From positions 33,659,011-33,723,010 of the forward strand of contig JABBOT010000001.1 of NCBI GenBank assembly GCA_016165875.1: a stretch of DNA of 64,000 bases, written 5' to 3'. The translations under genes and the position numbers were made by a program. This document shows, in pieces, positions 12,150 to 24,118 of this stretch. Numbering within the stretch: the first letter of the stretch is position 1; the number at the start of each line of letters is the position of its first letter. The stretch is from Acanthopleura granulata (taxonomy: Eukaryota; Mollusca; Polyplacophora; Chitonida; Chitonidae). Under the pieces are notes generated by a model that did no database searches, had not been told where the DNA came from, and worked only from the letters and a program-made list of their open reading frames with translations.

Positions 12150-13245
12150 TTCTACCTGTGCTATATTATACCCTACACAGGTACGCCTCTAATGGATGCA
12201 TCCCTAACTAACACCCAATTAACACCTTAGATGTCTATGTATCACCTCCCTCTACGGCTAACTAATTAATCTGCTGACTTATTTCTTGCACATTATTCCA
12301 TCTTTAACAGATGGAGTGGTGACTTATAAATCTTTTCTACTGGGTAACCTTACTTGTGTCTTTCTCTCTGTTGCATATCACTGGATCTCCCTCTCTTCCA
12401 TATAAATTAACAAATGATAATTTATTTACATATCTACTGATAAAATGGTGTCGTACAATGTATCTGTTTGATCTTGATTCATACAAATCCACTGAGCTAA
12501 CTGGTGTCTTATCTGTTCCACATCATTACATCTTGGTCCCAGGAAGCCGGGGGGAAACCCAAGGCAGGTTACTTGGTGTGTCACATTTCCGGGATCCATA
12601 AAATATACACCTGTACCAGGTTAACTGGTGTCATATCTGTTCCATATCAGTACATCTCTAATGAATAAAATGGACTGTTACAACTATCTGTTCTATAACA
12701 TATACATGTACACCTGTATCAGATTAATTGGTGAGTTACCTGTTCCGTAACATTACATCTCCACCAAATAAACTGGTATATTATAACCACCTTTTCCCAA
12801 ACATACACCTTTATAATCAAGTTAACTGATGCATTAACTGCTCCATAACATTACACCTCTAATGAACAAACTGGTCTATTACACTTATCTCTTCCGTAGA
12901 CACCTGTACCAGATTATTAGTCATCTCCTCACATATCATTACATCTCTACCGAATAAAATGGTGTATCACATCTATCTGTTCCCTCCCATCTCCTGTACC
13001 AGTTTAACCTGTGACTTATCTGTTCTGGATCATTACACCTCGACTCAATAAATAGTCGTATTAAATCTATCTGTTCCATCACATAACCTAACCGGGTTAA
13101 CAGGCATCTTATCTGTTCACACCTCTATTGAATAAATCAGTGTAATTCCATAATATACACCTGAGCCAGGTTAACAGGTGTCATATCTCCCTATACATGT
13201 ATCATAACATATCTGCAGTATATGTCTTATCCATTCCACATTTAT
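12150..13245. repeat. Degenerate tandem repeat, about 90-105 bp units
   Basis: The order ACCAGGTTAACTGGTG, CATATCTGTTCC, CATTACATCTC, AATGAATAAACTGG recurs near 12614, 12718, 12816, 12908, 13000, 13090 and 13165, with spacing drifting from about 104 down to about 75 bp. Units are heavily diverged and indel-laden, which indicates an old, unhomogenised array. It ends about 60 bp from the donor of the candidate first exon of gene A, so it would lie in that gene's first intron. Confidence 0.75.
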
Positions 13246-13305
13246 TGCTAGTGCCTAATATCCACAATCTAGGTTTTTCGAGATAAAGTTCACTAATTAT
13301 CTTAC

Positions 13306-13442
13306 CTTTCTAACTTGTGGATATGGGCCATCCTCCTGCCAGCTGCAGATTGCGGGCCCGATGATGCCGTAGACGTCACAGAACCATCTGCCTTTGGAGG
13401 GGGCACAGTTTCAGTGGCCGGTAAACCCGTACCTGTAGCCAT
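13306..13442 (-). CDS. Gene A, candidate first coding exon
   Basis: The 137-nt exon opens with ATG at 13442-13440 in the context ACCGCGATGG. It encodes 45 codons plus two bases and ends AAAG followed by GTAAGA at 13305-13300, a strong donor. The protein starts MATGTGLPATETVPPP and ends RRMAHIHKLE. It is rich in Ala, Thr, Ser, Pro and Gly, so it is probably a disordered N-terminus with a basic end. A TGA stop lies in frame four codons upstream of the ATG, which supports the start. The exon is clearly more GC- and CpG-rich than its surroundings. The next exon must begin in phase 2 and was not found with confidence. I do not recognise the protein family. There is no signal peptide. Evidence is splice and start context only. 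Confidence 0.55.
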
Positions 13443-14150
13443 CGCGGTGACTCAATCTCTGACCGAAAGTCGTGGCAATGACGATCAGCAAATCTCTGGC
13501 TATAGGTTCACACCTGCCCACACTGAAAGCCCGCTGTGATAATTGATGCCCACATTCAGTCCACCAATGCCCAGCTGGCAGCCGAGAGAAGCTTGACAAC
13601 CAAGGCTGGGGACGAGCTTCTCGGAACGCCAAAATGTCAACCACCTTTAGTAAATCAATTGCCGGTGTAGAAAATAGGATTCCCGAGAAAAGTGAGAGAA
13701 TTCAATTTTCAGAAAGTGCCATGCTGGCAGTCACCTTTAAGAGTTGAACTGTTCTAACTCCAATCAAGTGTAAGTGTGGAGCGGGCAATGGTAGACCTGG
13801 GCTCTCGATCGCACCAGCTCGCTCTGGGGCATCAGGCTAGTACTACACAACGTCAATAAACAAGCAATATACGACAAGGCCCATGACTTGAAGGCATCCA
13901 ATCAAGTCTTAAGTCTAGTTCGGGGCCTAGATCAGGTGGATGAAAGTGGGTGGCGGCAGCAGAGAAGGCCAGAAGATGACCAGAGTGGCTGGCTGGCATC
14001 AACAGCCCACCGCTGGTCACATCGATCTGATATCAGCAGCAGCGCCACACTGACATGCACCGAATCAATGGATACTAATACCGACTGGGTACCCCCCAAA
14101 ACTTGCCTGGAACTGCTGCCCGGAAATTGCGTCAATTCCTTCAGCAGATA
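13443..14150 (-). promoter_or_regulatory. Probable 5' UTR and promoter region of gene A
   Basis: This GC- and CpG-richer stretch lies directly upstream of the candidate start codon and is bracketed by AT-rich DNA. Frames are open on both strands over parts of it (13888-14151 plus, 13932-14159 minus), as expected for GC-rich DNA poor in stops. No TATA box or initiator could be fixed, so the transcription start is unknown. The 5' UTR may be spliced. Confidence 0.35.
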
Positions 14151-14519
14151 GAGTAGCAACTGATCAGCTCTCTCTGCTCTTCCTTGCCACCCTCATGACA
14201 GCACACCACAAGTACAGAGATTTAGCGCATAGCCTAACCCAGACTGACCGTCACATGACCTTCCCTCAGACAGTTTATTCCCATCATGTGACACGGACCC
14301 AATGTTCCCGGGCTTCCTTGTTATGGCCTATTAGCGGTGCTTACCTTCACTTAACAATGGCCCGCTTCATATCTCTTTATCTTCACTACAAACTAATCCC
14401 CAGAATCAGTTCATTCGCAGAAAGGCTGATTTTGCCACACACGAGCTACATGAGGTCCGTTTAAAAGGGCATGTCATCTTTACTTGATCAGACAGACTTC
14501 ACTAACTGTACTTTAGTGG
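14151..14519. other. Unannotated DNA
   Basis: Continuation of the GC-moderate region upstream of gene A. No repeat or exon is supported. Confidence 0.35.
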
Positions 14520-14557
14520 CCCGGCCCGGCTTGGCTTGGCTTGGCTTGGCTTGGCTG
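14520..14557. repeat. Short CTTGG microsatellite
   Basis: Two CCCGG units are followed by five consecutive GGCTT units. It is a small pentanucleotide repeat. Confidence 0.85.
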
Positions 14558-15289
14558 AAACCACCAGCTACCGACCTGCTATTAACATCTTTGCTGAGGA
14601 AAATCTAACACATCATAACATTACAGATGACATAAAGACTGGATAAGCCTAAGTGGCTGCATTATCTTCATTCCAGCCGCTGTCGTAGCCATCAATAACG
14701 AGAGTACGGCACTCCTCGAGATAGCCGTAACCCGGACAAAATGACAGCCCAGGGACATTACATGGTCACAGCAAGGTGCTGAATTCACAATCATTGATTT
14801 TTCTGGGAGAAATATTCCATAATTTTTACATAACGGTCCAAGCATACACCTATCCGCTCCCCCTACTCCCTCTCCCTCTGTGTCTCTCTCTCTAACTCTC
14901 TCTCTCGACCCGACCCCCCCCCCCCACCCAAACCTTATACTGTAACTGGTGCTGTCTTTGTGCTGATGTAGTGTTATTGTAAATTGACTCTCCCATAGGC
15001 ACATATCCCCACTGGGATGATCACCAGTACCACCGCGCTAAGTGGTTCTACTTCACGAACATTAGGATAAATTCGCGCAGCTTCCTCGGCCATGCACTTT
15101 ACTGAACTTGTTACAGCAGCGTATAAACACAAAAGGTCTTCATTGTGAGACGCTGAAAGAAAACTCTTTGTTTCTTTCTCCCTCTCCAAGTGTTATGTAT
15201 TCTCTCTTCAAAAACTTTGGTCACAATTCCATTAAGAGCACTACTCTACTGGCACTATCAGAAGAAAGCAGACGTTTGCTGTTTTACAG
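14558..15289. other. Unannotated DNA with CT/C-rich tract
   Basis: A pyrimidine tract (TCTCTC followed by a run of about 12 C) covers about 14860-14930. Minus-strand frames at 14621-15004 and 14974-15189 cross it without splice or family support. Confidence 0.4.
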
Positions 15290-15467
15290 GAATCTGTCTC
15301 CGGGGAAATGGACCAAACCGCGTGGCTTATCTTTACCATTCCTGCAGCCTTTCTCTGTGTGATTTACCAAGGCCACCTGGTTCCATTGTATATGTTGACA
15401 GAGTTCACTGAGAGCCTACCTGTACGGATGATAAGAGCGTTCCCAAAGAACAAAGCTGCCCCTTTAG
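15290..15467 (+). CDS. Candidate plus-strand exon with hydrophobic segment
   Basis: The 178-nt stretch is preceded by TTGCTGTTTTACAG, a good acceptor with a pyrimidine tract, and followed by GTAAATC. One frame is open throughout (59 codons plus one base, phase 0 in, phase 1 out). It begins ESVSGEMDQTAW, continues with a hydrophobic run (LIFTIPAAFLCVIY) that could be a membrane segment or signal peptide, and ends MIRAFPKNKAAPL. An internal ATG at 15308 has a good context (GAAATGG), so this could instead be a first exon. It lies about 1.9 kb from gene A's start in divergent orientation. No neighbouring exon was found and the family is not recognised. It could be chance. Confidence 0.33.
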
Positions 15468-16997
15468 GTAAATCTTGCAGTCAACAGAGTAAACTATCGA
15501 ATGAATCAATGGGGATTTAACGAATATCAGAATGAATGACCACTGGGTAGATTTGACCAAACATTGGGACTTGACTTGGTCGACTCCCAAATGACTAGAA
15601 ATAGATTGAAAGTGTCAACCATTAATAACATACATGGATGAGTAAATTCGTGCAGCTACGCAGATGAAAACATCACTCCCGAAGCAGACAGCAGTAAAGC
15701 TTTGGTATAAATCTAGATATACATGTAAATGCACAGCTGTATAAAAAATTTAAACCCTTACTATTAATCAGCAACAACAAAATGCTATAAATAACACTTT
15801 TTGATGGGATATCTAAAATCAACTAATTAGTCAGGGTCGACAGGTGATATCTCTTTGAAACCATCAGAAACCACAGGAAATCAAGCTTTCCGGTGCAGTT
15901 TGCACACTAATGACGATCAGAGCGTTCGAGATCACACCCATGATCAGAAATTGGATTGATTTACTTGTAACGTGTTTAATGTCGTACTCTCTGAAATTTC
16001 ACTGATATGATGGCAAGCAGGTTTACGGGTGATAGAAACCAGAATGCAGGGAATACTTTAGTAAGTACCATCAGTTGCTAGGTACGTTACCTGAGACGCC
16101 ACCAGAGACGGCTTAGAGAGACAACTAATGTCTTGTCATCAAATTACAGTAAAACAACATGAAAATTTTGCTGTGGAAAGGTTCATTTTCAGAGGCAAAC
16201 GAATGTCACATATAAATTTGACTTTCGGTGCTGCATGAGATTCGCGATTTTTCAGTAGTGCATAATCCTGTCTTTCCGAAAATTCAAAACTCGAAAGTAC
16301 CCTTCTCAGATTAACGGAACTCTTCTAATCAGGAACAAGGGGTAGCTTTGTCAGGGCCAAAATTTTAGGTCATCTACTATATACCATATACTATATATAT
16401 ACCACTACAACCTGGTCGCACATAGCCAGTATGCATGTACATGCGTTCATGGTCACTTCAAAAATAATGCAGCCCTAATCCAAAGGTATCTTGTTCTAAA
16501 GTGTTCCTGATTTCTTTTTTTCAGACGCACACATTCATGTTATCCTTTCACAAAACGGAAGGCGCTTTCCCATTTGACAGCTAGTCTTAGAAATGACCAT
16601 ATATGGATTTTGAAGAGAACCCATGTTGCATGCTTTTGCGATGGAACAGAAAAAGCTAATCTCTCCACCACTGCAGAACACTACACCAGTGTGGTGACTA
16701 CATGTGTCTTGGAGTATATCTATAAAGATCAGTGATGTGGCTTTGTAACACACGAACAGGCTGTGTGCTTCAGTATACCTTATAAGTCTCAAAGCATTTT
16801 TAAGTAATAGCTTAATTGTTAAACAAACAAGCCATTGCTTTATGATATTTATTGAATATATCACGCACATATGCTGTCAGTTTTTAACAAGAACATCTTG
16901 GTTTAACTTTAACTCACATTTACACAGAGCCATTAAATTTCTGTTGCAAATCTACTACAAAGACAGCTCCTAAAGCCAGGTTAAAATATAGACGATA
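15468..16997. other. Unannotated DNA with a decayed SINE piece
   Basis: Around 15964-16060 the text CGTGTTTAATGTCGTACTCT...TTTCACTGATATGATGGC matches the tail-proximal part of SINE family 1 on the minus strand, heavily decayed. A short TATA-rich run lies at 16378-16402. Otherwise nothing was found. Confidence 0.45.
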
Positions 16998-17364
16998 GGG
17001 GAGTTTCCCTTTCGAACTCTTTTATCCTTGGAGGTAAAAAATGTTATGCTGCTTCACGTGACCAGTCTACAATGTTTGGCAACCTTTATTAACCTTAAAT
17101 TACCGATCATCTGTCTCGTCCTGTTCCGGAGAGGAAAATGATACCTCCTTCCGGCACAAACTTCTTCAGTTCACAAACGTAAAGTACCTCCATTTTTGTC
17201 CATCTTTCGTCGGCACTAAATAATTTTTTGTGAAACTTTTTTCAGACACCTGTGTTATAGTAAATGCTATCAAAACTATTTGCCTAATATTTCTGACAAG
17301 TCCCTTGGTACAGTAGGTCTTCTTTTACCTCCAACGATAAAAGAGTTCGCACTTGAAACTCCCT
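16998..17364 (+). mobile_element. MITE, copy 2 (367 bp), TA-flanked
   Basis: It begins GGGGAGTTTCCCTTTCGAAC and ends with the inverted partner (AAGAGTTCGCACTTGAAACTCCC). TA is found on both flanks (16996-16997 and 17365-17366). Inner landmarks shared with the 57040 copy include TCACGTGACC/TCATGTGAC, ATCTGTCTCG/CACCTGTCTCG, TAATTTTTTGTGAAACTTTT and GTACAGTAGG. No coding capacity. Confidence 0.87.
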
Positions 17365-17525
17365 TAATGTTGTTCTCTGACACTGAATCTGCACAGTGAC
17401 ATCCTTTTGTGCATTATGTTCACAAAGCAAAACATCTAATACAGTACATCAGTCTTCTTGGTCCTAATATTCATTGGCTTTGGATGAAATCATGGACATT
17501 TTACTAAGTGCTATGGATAATATTA

Positions 17526-17779
17526 GGGGTCTCCGTGGCTCAGTCGGTTAACACGCTAATGCAGCGTAATGACCCAGAAGACTTCTAGCAATGCGGTTGC
17601 TGTGAGTTCAAGTCCAGCTCATGTCGACTTCCACTCTGGCCACACATTTGAAGGTTCGCCGGCAACCTGTGGGTGGTCGTGGGTTCCCCCAGGCTCTGTA
17701 TGGCCATCCATAATGCTGGCTGCCGTCATATAAGTGAAACATTCTTGAGTATGGCGAAGAAAACACCAATCAAATAACA
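17526..17779 (+). mobile_element. tRNA-derived SINE, family 1, full length, plus strand
   Basis: This is the clearest head-to-tail copy on the plus strand. GGGGTCTCCGTGGCTCAGTC carries an A-box-like TGGCTCAGTCGG, and GAGTTCAAGTCC at about 17607-17618 is B-box-like. The central block follows (CCACTCTGGCCACACATTTG, GGCAACCTGTGGGTGG). The 3' part reads CATAATGCTGGCTGCCGTC, then GTGAAACATTCTTGAGTATG and CACCAATCAAATAA. A-box to B-box spacing is longer than in a true tRNA, so it is not a functional tRNA gene. Confidence 0.88.
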
Positions 17780-18095
17780 TTCTAGGTGGGTGCGCCATTC
17801 CCAGCGCCCCTGGCACGGCGTGACAACCCACTGGTAGCACCCTAAATGCTGGCCACACTGGCTTCATCACCTTACCTGGCCGTGACATACACGAATATCA
17901 AAGACCAGACCAAGTCACAACAACAACTGACCTAAGAGGAATCTTGAAGATTTCTAATCTGAGAATGAGACAAACTTCACACTTTGGGTGATCTAGCGAC
18001 TGAGAGTATAGCATCTTAAAAGCATCGCTGTCATGTTTTACTCCCTACTTGTAACATTCAATATCATTTCTGAAAGTTTTAAAAGAGTGGCGTGA

Positions 18096-18215
18096 TTTAT
18101 TTACTTATTTATTTATTTATTTCACTGGTGTTTCATTTTTACGCGGTACTCAAGGATATTTCACGTATAGGATGGCGGGTTGGAGGAAACAGGACTGAGC
18201 CACAGAGCAGCAGAT
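18096..18215 (-). mobile_element. SINE family 1, tail-end fragment
   Basis: The extended tail (ATTTATTTACTTATTTATTT) is followed by a short body (GGTACTCAAGGATATTTCAC...AGGATGGCGG). Homology is lost after about 120 bp. Confidence 0.7.
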
Positions 18216-18879
18216 CAACAGGTAGGTATATGTATGTACACATATACGCCTCGAAATAATCAGTAGGAATTAAAATTAAAAACAATTTGAGCATGTAATT
18301 CTTCCTGGTACAGATATCTTGTGATCAAAGGAGAATAGTCAGTTTGTTAAATCTGTGTAAGGGTAGTGAAGATAACACTTTTCCATCCCAGCAGGCAGAA
18401 TCAGTAGCGAGGCTGACTGTAAAATGATACCTTGATTCCCTGATGGACCAAGTTTAGAGTTATCTACCCGGTAAATCTGTGATGGTGAGGACAGCCTTTA
18501 TGGACCAATGATTGTAAACAAGGCATTATCTCTACCTGTAAAGAATCAGTGTCAGTTTATGACTGTCAATCTCACAAGTGCTTACAGTGCTTGGAGGAAA
18601 AAAAAAAGCCATAAAAGCAAAAAAAAAAAAGAAAAAATGTAGGAACACTGACAGCTTCCCAGTAACAAATCAGCCACCTAATGGCACTCAGATTTTGTGT
18701 TTCCATAGCAACTGTGCTGTTAGTCATCAAATATCAGTGCAGCAATTAAAACTGTGCACAACTGGAACTATTTTAACCTCCACGGGGTGATCTGTCATAC
18801 TCTCATCCCTAAAAAATTAATACATCAGGTGAGCAGCTCCTGGATGTACACACACAATATCCTAAAGCACTGAGGTCAC
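18216..18879. other. Unannotated DNA
   Basis: Contains an A-rich stretch at 18596-18640. No exon or element was identified. Confidence 0.4.
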
Positions 18880-19720
18880 ACGGTAGAAGGGCTCAGAAAA
18901 TAATATGTGTTATTAAGCTAGCTTAACAACCTGTCAGAAAACAATCCGTCTGGCAATGACAGCTAACATCCTGACACTCTGGGGTCACAGAACTAGGGTT
19001 CAAAAAAAAATCTGTCCGAAAATGATAGCTTAACTTCCTGACACACTGAGGTCACAGTACCAGGGTCAGAAAATTTTCAATGTTGAATTACGACAGCTCA
19101 AACTCCTGCCACTATGAGAAAACAATCTGTCTGACACGACAGTTTAACATCCTGCCACTTTGGGGTCACAGTACAAGGTGTCAAAAAAAGTCTGTCTGAT
19201 TATAATGGCATAACATCCAGGCAATCAAAGAAAACAATCTGTTTGATTACAACAGCTTATTATCCTGTCATTCAAAGAAAACAATCTGCTTGACCCTGAC
19301 AGCTAGAATCGTGACATTCTGAGGTCATGGTGTAAGGGTAAGAAAACAATATGTCTGATTATAGCAGCTTAACATCCTGCCACTCTGAGAAAACAATCTG
19401 TCTAACTATAACAGCTATATGTAGCATCCTGACAAACTGGAGTCACAGTACAATGGGTCAGAAAACAATATGTTGGATTATGACATCCAGCTTAACATCC
19501 TGTCACTCTGAGAAAACAAATTGCCTCACAATGGCAGCTAGCGACATGCCAATCTGAGGTCACAGAAGACCAAAGGTCAGAAAACAATCTGTCTGGCCAT
19601 GATAGTTAGCATATCAGCACTTTAAGGTCCAAGTACAAAGGGTCCAAAAGCAGTTTGTCTTACCATGGCAGCTAGCAACCTGACACTTTGAGGTCACAGA
19701 ACAGAAGAACTTGTCCGACC
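18880..19720. repeat. Degenerate tandem repeat (about 12 units of 55-80 bp)
   Basis: The landmarks AGCTTAACATCCTG, ACTCTGAGGTCACAG and CAGAAAACAATCTGTCTG recur in order about twelve times. Units with and without the GGTCACAGTAC segment alternate irregularly. Divergence is high. No open frame persists. Confidence 0.78.
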
Positions 19721-22700
19721 ATCACAGTTGGCATATCCTTCCTGACAATCGTGAGGTCGCAGACACAGACAAATGCCTCAACATAATCGTTCAATCCTGT
19801 ACAATTAAATCCTCTAAAATTAAACCAGAGCAATAAACAGAACCTTAACCCGACACCGTTTAAGACAACCAAGCTGACAGTTCTGTATCTCAAAACACTT
19901 CAAAATCATCACATTCTCGGCCACAGACGGTACAATCAGAGTTCTCTCCTCACATGGCCCGTAACATTAGACAAGGTGATCGATACTAATGTTCAAATAT
20001 AAATGAACTGTTCAATGTGCCATCCACAGAACAATTAGCCAAAATGCACCAGCTTTATACAGATCAAACACTATGATCATGTAGAGTTTACTTGGACTCT
20101 GCGCACACGCACATGATCAGGCACTTATGATATTGTACCTGGATTATAACAGCTAATGGTATTAGCATCTCAGGCTATACATTTACCTTGGGCCACACCA
20201 ACCTAACATTTTGATTCACAGGTAGAAAGAATGCCTTTTTCGACGTTGGAGGACAGTATAAATTATATTCAACTCAAAATTATGTGACTGATTTGAAAGC
20301 CCCGAAAAGCAGAATCGTCACAAAAAAACATTTATCGCCAAGAAAAGAAAAGGTTGGATTTCAGTCTGACTCTCTTCTGAAGTTTTTAGTGTCAGCACGC
20401 CAGTAATACACAGAATAAAATTGGCATTGCCTTATCCACCACACACCAGATAGAAGACTGGAGCACCTGTCAGTTGAATAAGCAGATCACTTCAGACAGT
20501 TCCCATCTGCAAGGAAATGAGCGACGCAACACGGCACACAACAATGAACAGGCAATTTCCTCCCCGAATTTATGTGACACACACGTCAAAAGGTAGAGCT
20601 GTTCCACATATCCCATGAGGCCAGTCTCATGATTTTCTGGCAAGTTCAATTTAAATCAAACTGCCCATGATCTACCAGGTCTACAGCTCTTGGTCTCCCA
20701 TAATTGGGCCATGAGGCATTGACATCCATGGAATTACTAATTGTATTCCTGGTAGTTGTAATGGATAATCATTATCACAGTGCTCAGTCACCAGTTGTTT
20801 ATATCCATTTCAGTTAGGACATGACTAGCACATTAAAAAAAAAAACACCATAGTATGCAACAATTAAAAAACTGCTTATTATTTACACAACATTAAAATA
20901 CCAGGAGTTTCTTCACTGACATGACTCATAAAATGACCATGACATCCACAAAGAACATTTGTTTCATAACACTACAATCTCAGCTCAAAGGGATTACGTC
21001 ATAATATAAGTTTAGTCAATTGTTACAGTCAACTGTTACATTTGTATGTCTTGCAGTAAGACATGACCTTATAGACGATGTCATGTATACAACGCCATGC
21101 TATCTTTCCGAGGCCTTCAGCTAACGACATTGGTTAGTAACAAACGTCCTTCAACACACAAAGTCATGATATTGTTAGAATATAAATGGAATACTGGATA
21201 GAAGTTTCAGTTATGTTACAGCAGCCATGGTCATGGTTGCCGGAAAAAGCAATGACCAGAGAAAAACACCGACCTTTGTCCTGAAGCTGACAAACTTCCT
21301 GACTAGAAGCTACAGTGGAACAGCGAGAGATGGATTTGAACATGGGACCTCATTAGCCAGTTAAGTCACAGACAGTTGCTACATGCCAACAACGTTTTAA
21401 CCGTCTCAGTCAGCGAGGGGCCTACAACAACGTCTCAAATTGATTTTATGAACTTGAGCTGCAACTCAATAGCTCTTAAAAGCAAGCAGAAAAAACGTGA
21501 TGACAACAATACCTGCCAGCAGAAGCATGCAGGCCAATGGGTGACAATTAAAGCAACTATTGTACTGTAATCGCCTGAATTTCTATGCTCTGCTAAAAAA
21601 AAAAAATGTATTTAGACATCGCTTTATCAGTGGCCATGAACTATGTACAACTGCCGTGCAAGGACAAAACAAAATCTTCTTCTGTAAAAATTCCCTGCAT
21701 ATGAGTGCTTTTAACATACCATTTTTTCTTCTTCTTTTTTTTCTGCACTGGATGAACCACCTTCTCATGAATACATCTGAATTCAAACCTACATCTATAA
21801 ACTATTCAAGCCTTTGAAGTTTAACACGATGTACAAAAAAAAAAAAAAAAAAAAAACAGGTTAAGGAATCAATTAACTGAGATCACAAGCCCCAAAGTGG
21901 GACCTTAAATTATGGCTCGTTAAATTCTCAGGTCATCAGACACTGCTAACTCAATCGAACAGGTGGGAACAATGACTTGATAATGAACACGCTACCATCG
22001 TTTAAAAGTCTCTCTTCACAGATCATCCCCATAGGTCAGACTAGAGCAGGGACTGGCCTTTGATGGACATGTGTATACTTGTCTTGGTGATCACGAGGGT
22101 GATGCGTACACTTAAAAGTGCCGGCTGATCACCGCCACGCTATGGTAATTACTGCCTACTCAGAAGCAAAACTGGATTCAGGCCTGATTGCTGGACTGGT
22201 CATGCTGATAGCCACCACAAGAGAAACCTTGTGCCTCTTCAGCAAGTGTCTGGCATAACACTGACCCAATCAGCTACATGGTTTAAAGATGGTTTAAACG
22301 CCACAGATACAGGAATTTTTTTTTAAAATGTGCTTTAAGAAAGATGTATAGCTTTGAAAGCTATGGTCAAAGGGCTTTAAAACTGACTGAAAACCACTCG
22401 TGATGACAACATTACCTGATAATCTAAGCCTGCAGGTCAATGGATGACAAAGCAATGACAAAGAAAAGGAAATAGATAAGTTTAGAAAAAAAAAACCCAA
22501 AACAAAAATGATAACTGAGTAATAAATGTAACACATTACAGTGAAATATGAATACCATAAATATTGTTCTTCAGAGAGGAAAAAGTGATAAGTCACATGT
22601 CTTGTCTGTTACCTTTTCACCTTCATTCGAACATTTATTTTATGGAAACGTTACTTAGCAAAATTCTCTTCTTTTCTCCCGTGAAAAAAGAAAAGGCAAG

Positions 22701-23278
22701 CCAAGAAGCAATTTCTGCCCTCTTTATCAAATCAATGTGTCATCCACATACACACTCTCATTATTAAGAGATCAATAAATAAAATCGATGGTATTCTTGA
22801 ACAGGGCAATCAAAACCATGGATATTGAATTAAATTGCCACCCTTACAAAATTTAAGGATATTATCCTCTCAGCTCACGAAAATTAAGGAACAGATTTTA
22901 TATGTAATTGGTATTAAAAATTGGCGTCCTATTCCACCTAATTAATAATGACTAGACAGCCTGAGAGATTTCTTACGGTTATAGCAACAACACTGTCAGA
23001 TTTGCTTGTATGTATTGAAAGTAATGAAGGCATAACAAGTGCAGTCTTTCACGCATCTTGCTACAAGGACAACCTACATCTAGCTGTATTCGTTTGATAC
23101 CAATACTGATAGATACTGTCAGACACCACAATGAAATATGTCCCTTGTTGAACAAATTCTTGGATGTTTTATTTGTATGAGTGCTAGACTGACAACTTTA
23201 TTATACTCAGCTTTAGTTTTCATGATGTGAATTTTTTTTTAGAATTCAAATCCTCTTTCACCTGGAAAAACGATAACT
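19721..23278. other. Unannotated DNA with a diverged local duplication
   Basis: AT-rich and mostly featureless. A poly-A run lies at 21835-21856. Two segments share CGTGATGACAACA...TACCTG, GCAGGYCAATGG and TGACAA, at about 21495-21555 and 22400-22455, so they are a diverged duplicate pair or two copies of an unknown repeat. Confidence 0.4.
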
Positions 23279-23520
23279 TACGTGTAATTCTTCAAAGTTT
23301 TCGCATGTTTGCAAGGCATTAATTTATTTAAGCATATTCTGAAGGCGTTATTCTGTGTTGACTGATAAAATTGTACTTTTTGTGAAGCCCTGAAAGTGGC
23401 CAATCCAATCAACGTAATTTTGTCTCCAAAATCAAATTGAAAATGTGCATAAATTGCACTAAAAATTGCCCTTTCATGTATGAAAAGTTTGAGAAATTAG
23501 GGTAATGCTCTGTGGTAAAA
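23279..23520 (+). repeat. Dispersed repeat R3, copy 1
   Basis: Landmarks are GTAATTCTTCAAAG, TCGCATGTTTGCAAGGC, AAGCATATTCTGAAGGC, AATTGTACTTTTTGTGAAG, TTTTGTCTCCAAAATCAAAT, GTGCATAAATTGCA and GAGAAATTAGGGTA. All recur in the same order in the reverse complement of 47078-47318, and most recur at 58700-58912. It has no tRNA-like head and no terminal inverted repeat that I can see. It is an unclassified interspersed repeat. Confidence 0.75.
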
Positions 23521-23649
23521 CTTGTAACATTTTAATCTTATTTTTGATGCCGAATAGCTGAAAAGAGCCGACTGTTACAATTTATTGGCACTTAAGTACT
23601 CTTATAATACTGGTACATTCTTTCCATAGTGAGGGGTAAACAGTTTGTT

Positions 23650-23888
23650 ATTTTTTTTTCATTTATTTAATTAGTGTTTTACAAATATATTTCACTTATA
23701 GGACGGCATCCAGCATTATTGCAGCAGAAAACCCTGCTAAGCCCAAGGGAAACCCAGGACTGTCCGCAGTTTGTTGGCAGACTTTCCTACTTATGCCTGA
23801 AGAGGAAACCAGCTTGAGCTGGACTTGAACTCATAGCTACTGCACTGGTGAGAGACGCTTGACACATTGTGCTATGCTAGCATGCTAA
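23650..23888 (-). mobile_element. SINE family 1, diverged
   Basis: The tail is CATTTATTTAATTAGTGTTT. The body includes CATCCAGCATTATTG, GTTGGCAGACTTTCC and GAGCTGGACTTGAACTC, and the head side ends at GCTAGCATGCTAAGCCC. It is nearly complete but lacks the last bases of the tRNA head. Confidence 0.8.
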
Positions 23889-24118
23889 GCCCTTCTATAT
23901 TATTCAGCTATAGCTAAATTATCTTCCTCTTCATTCAGCATCTGACATCTACTTTTTCAGTCAACTAGTGAATGTCAGAATATCAAATACGAGTACATAA
24001 TACAAGGTAGAGACTCCGGCATGTGGAACTGTGATTGATACAGATGTGTGTGGATAGTACAAGAGGTTGTGATTATATATAGTACCGGACTTAATTCAAT
24101 GTGAACTAGAAGGCAGAC

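Noticed and set aside
17526..17620. Functional tRNA gene at the SINE head
   Set aside because: A- and B-box-like segments are present, but their spacing is too long, no cloverleaf can be drawn, and the same head recurs in many SINE copies.
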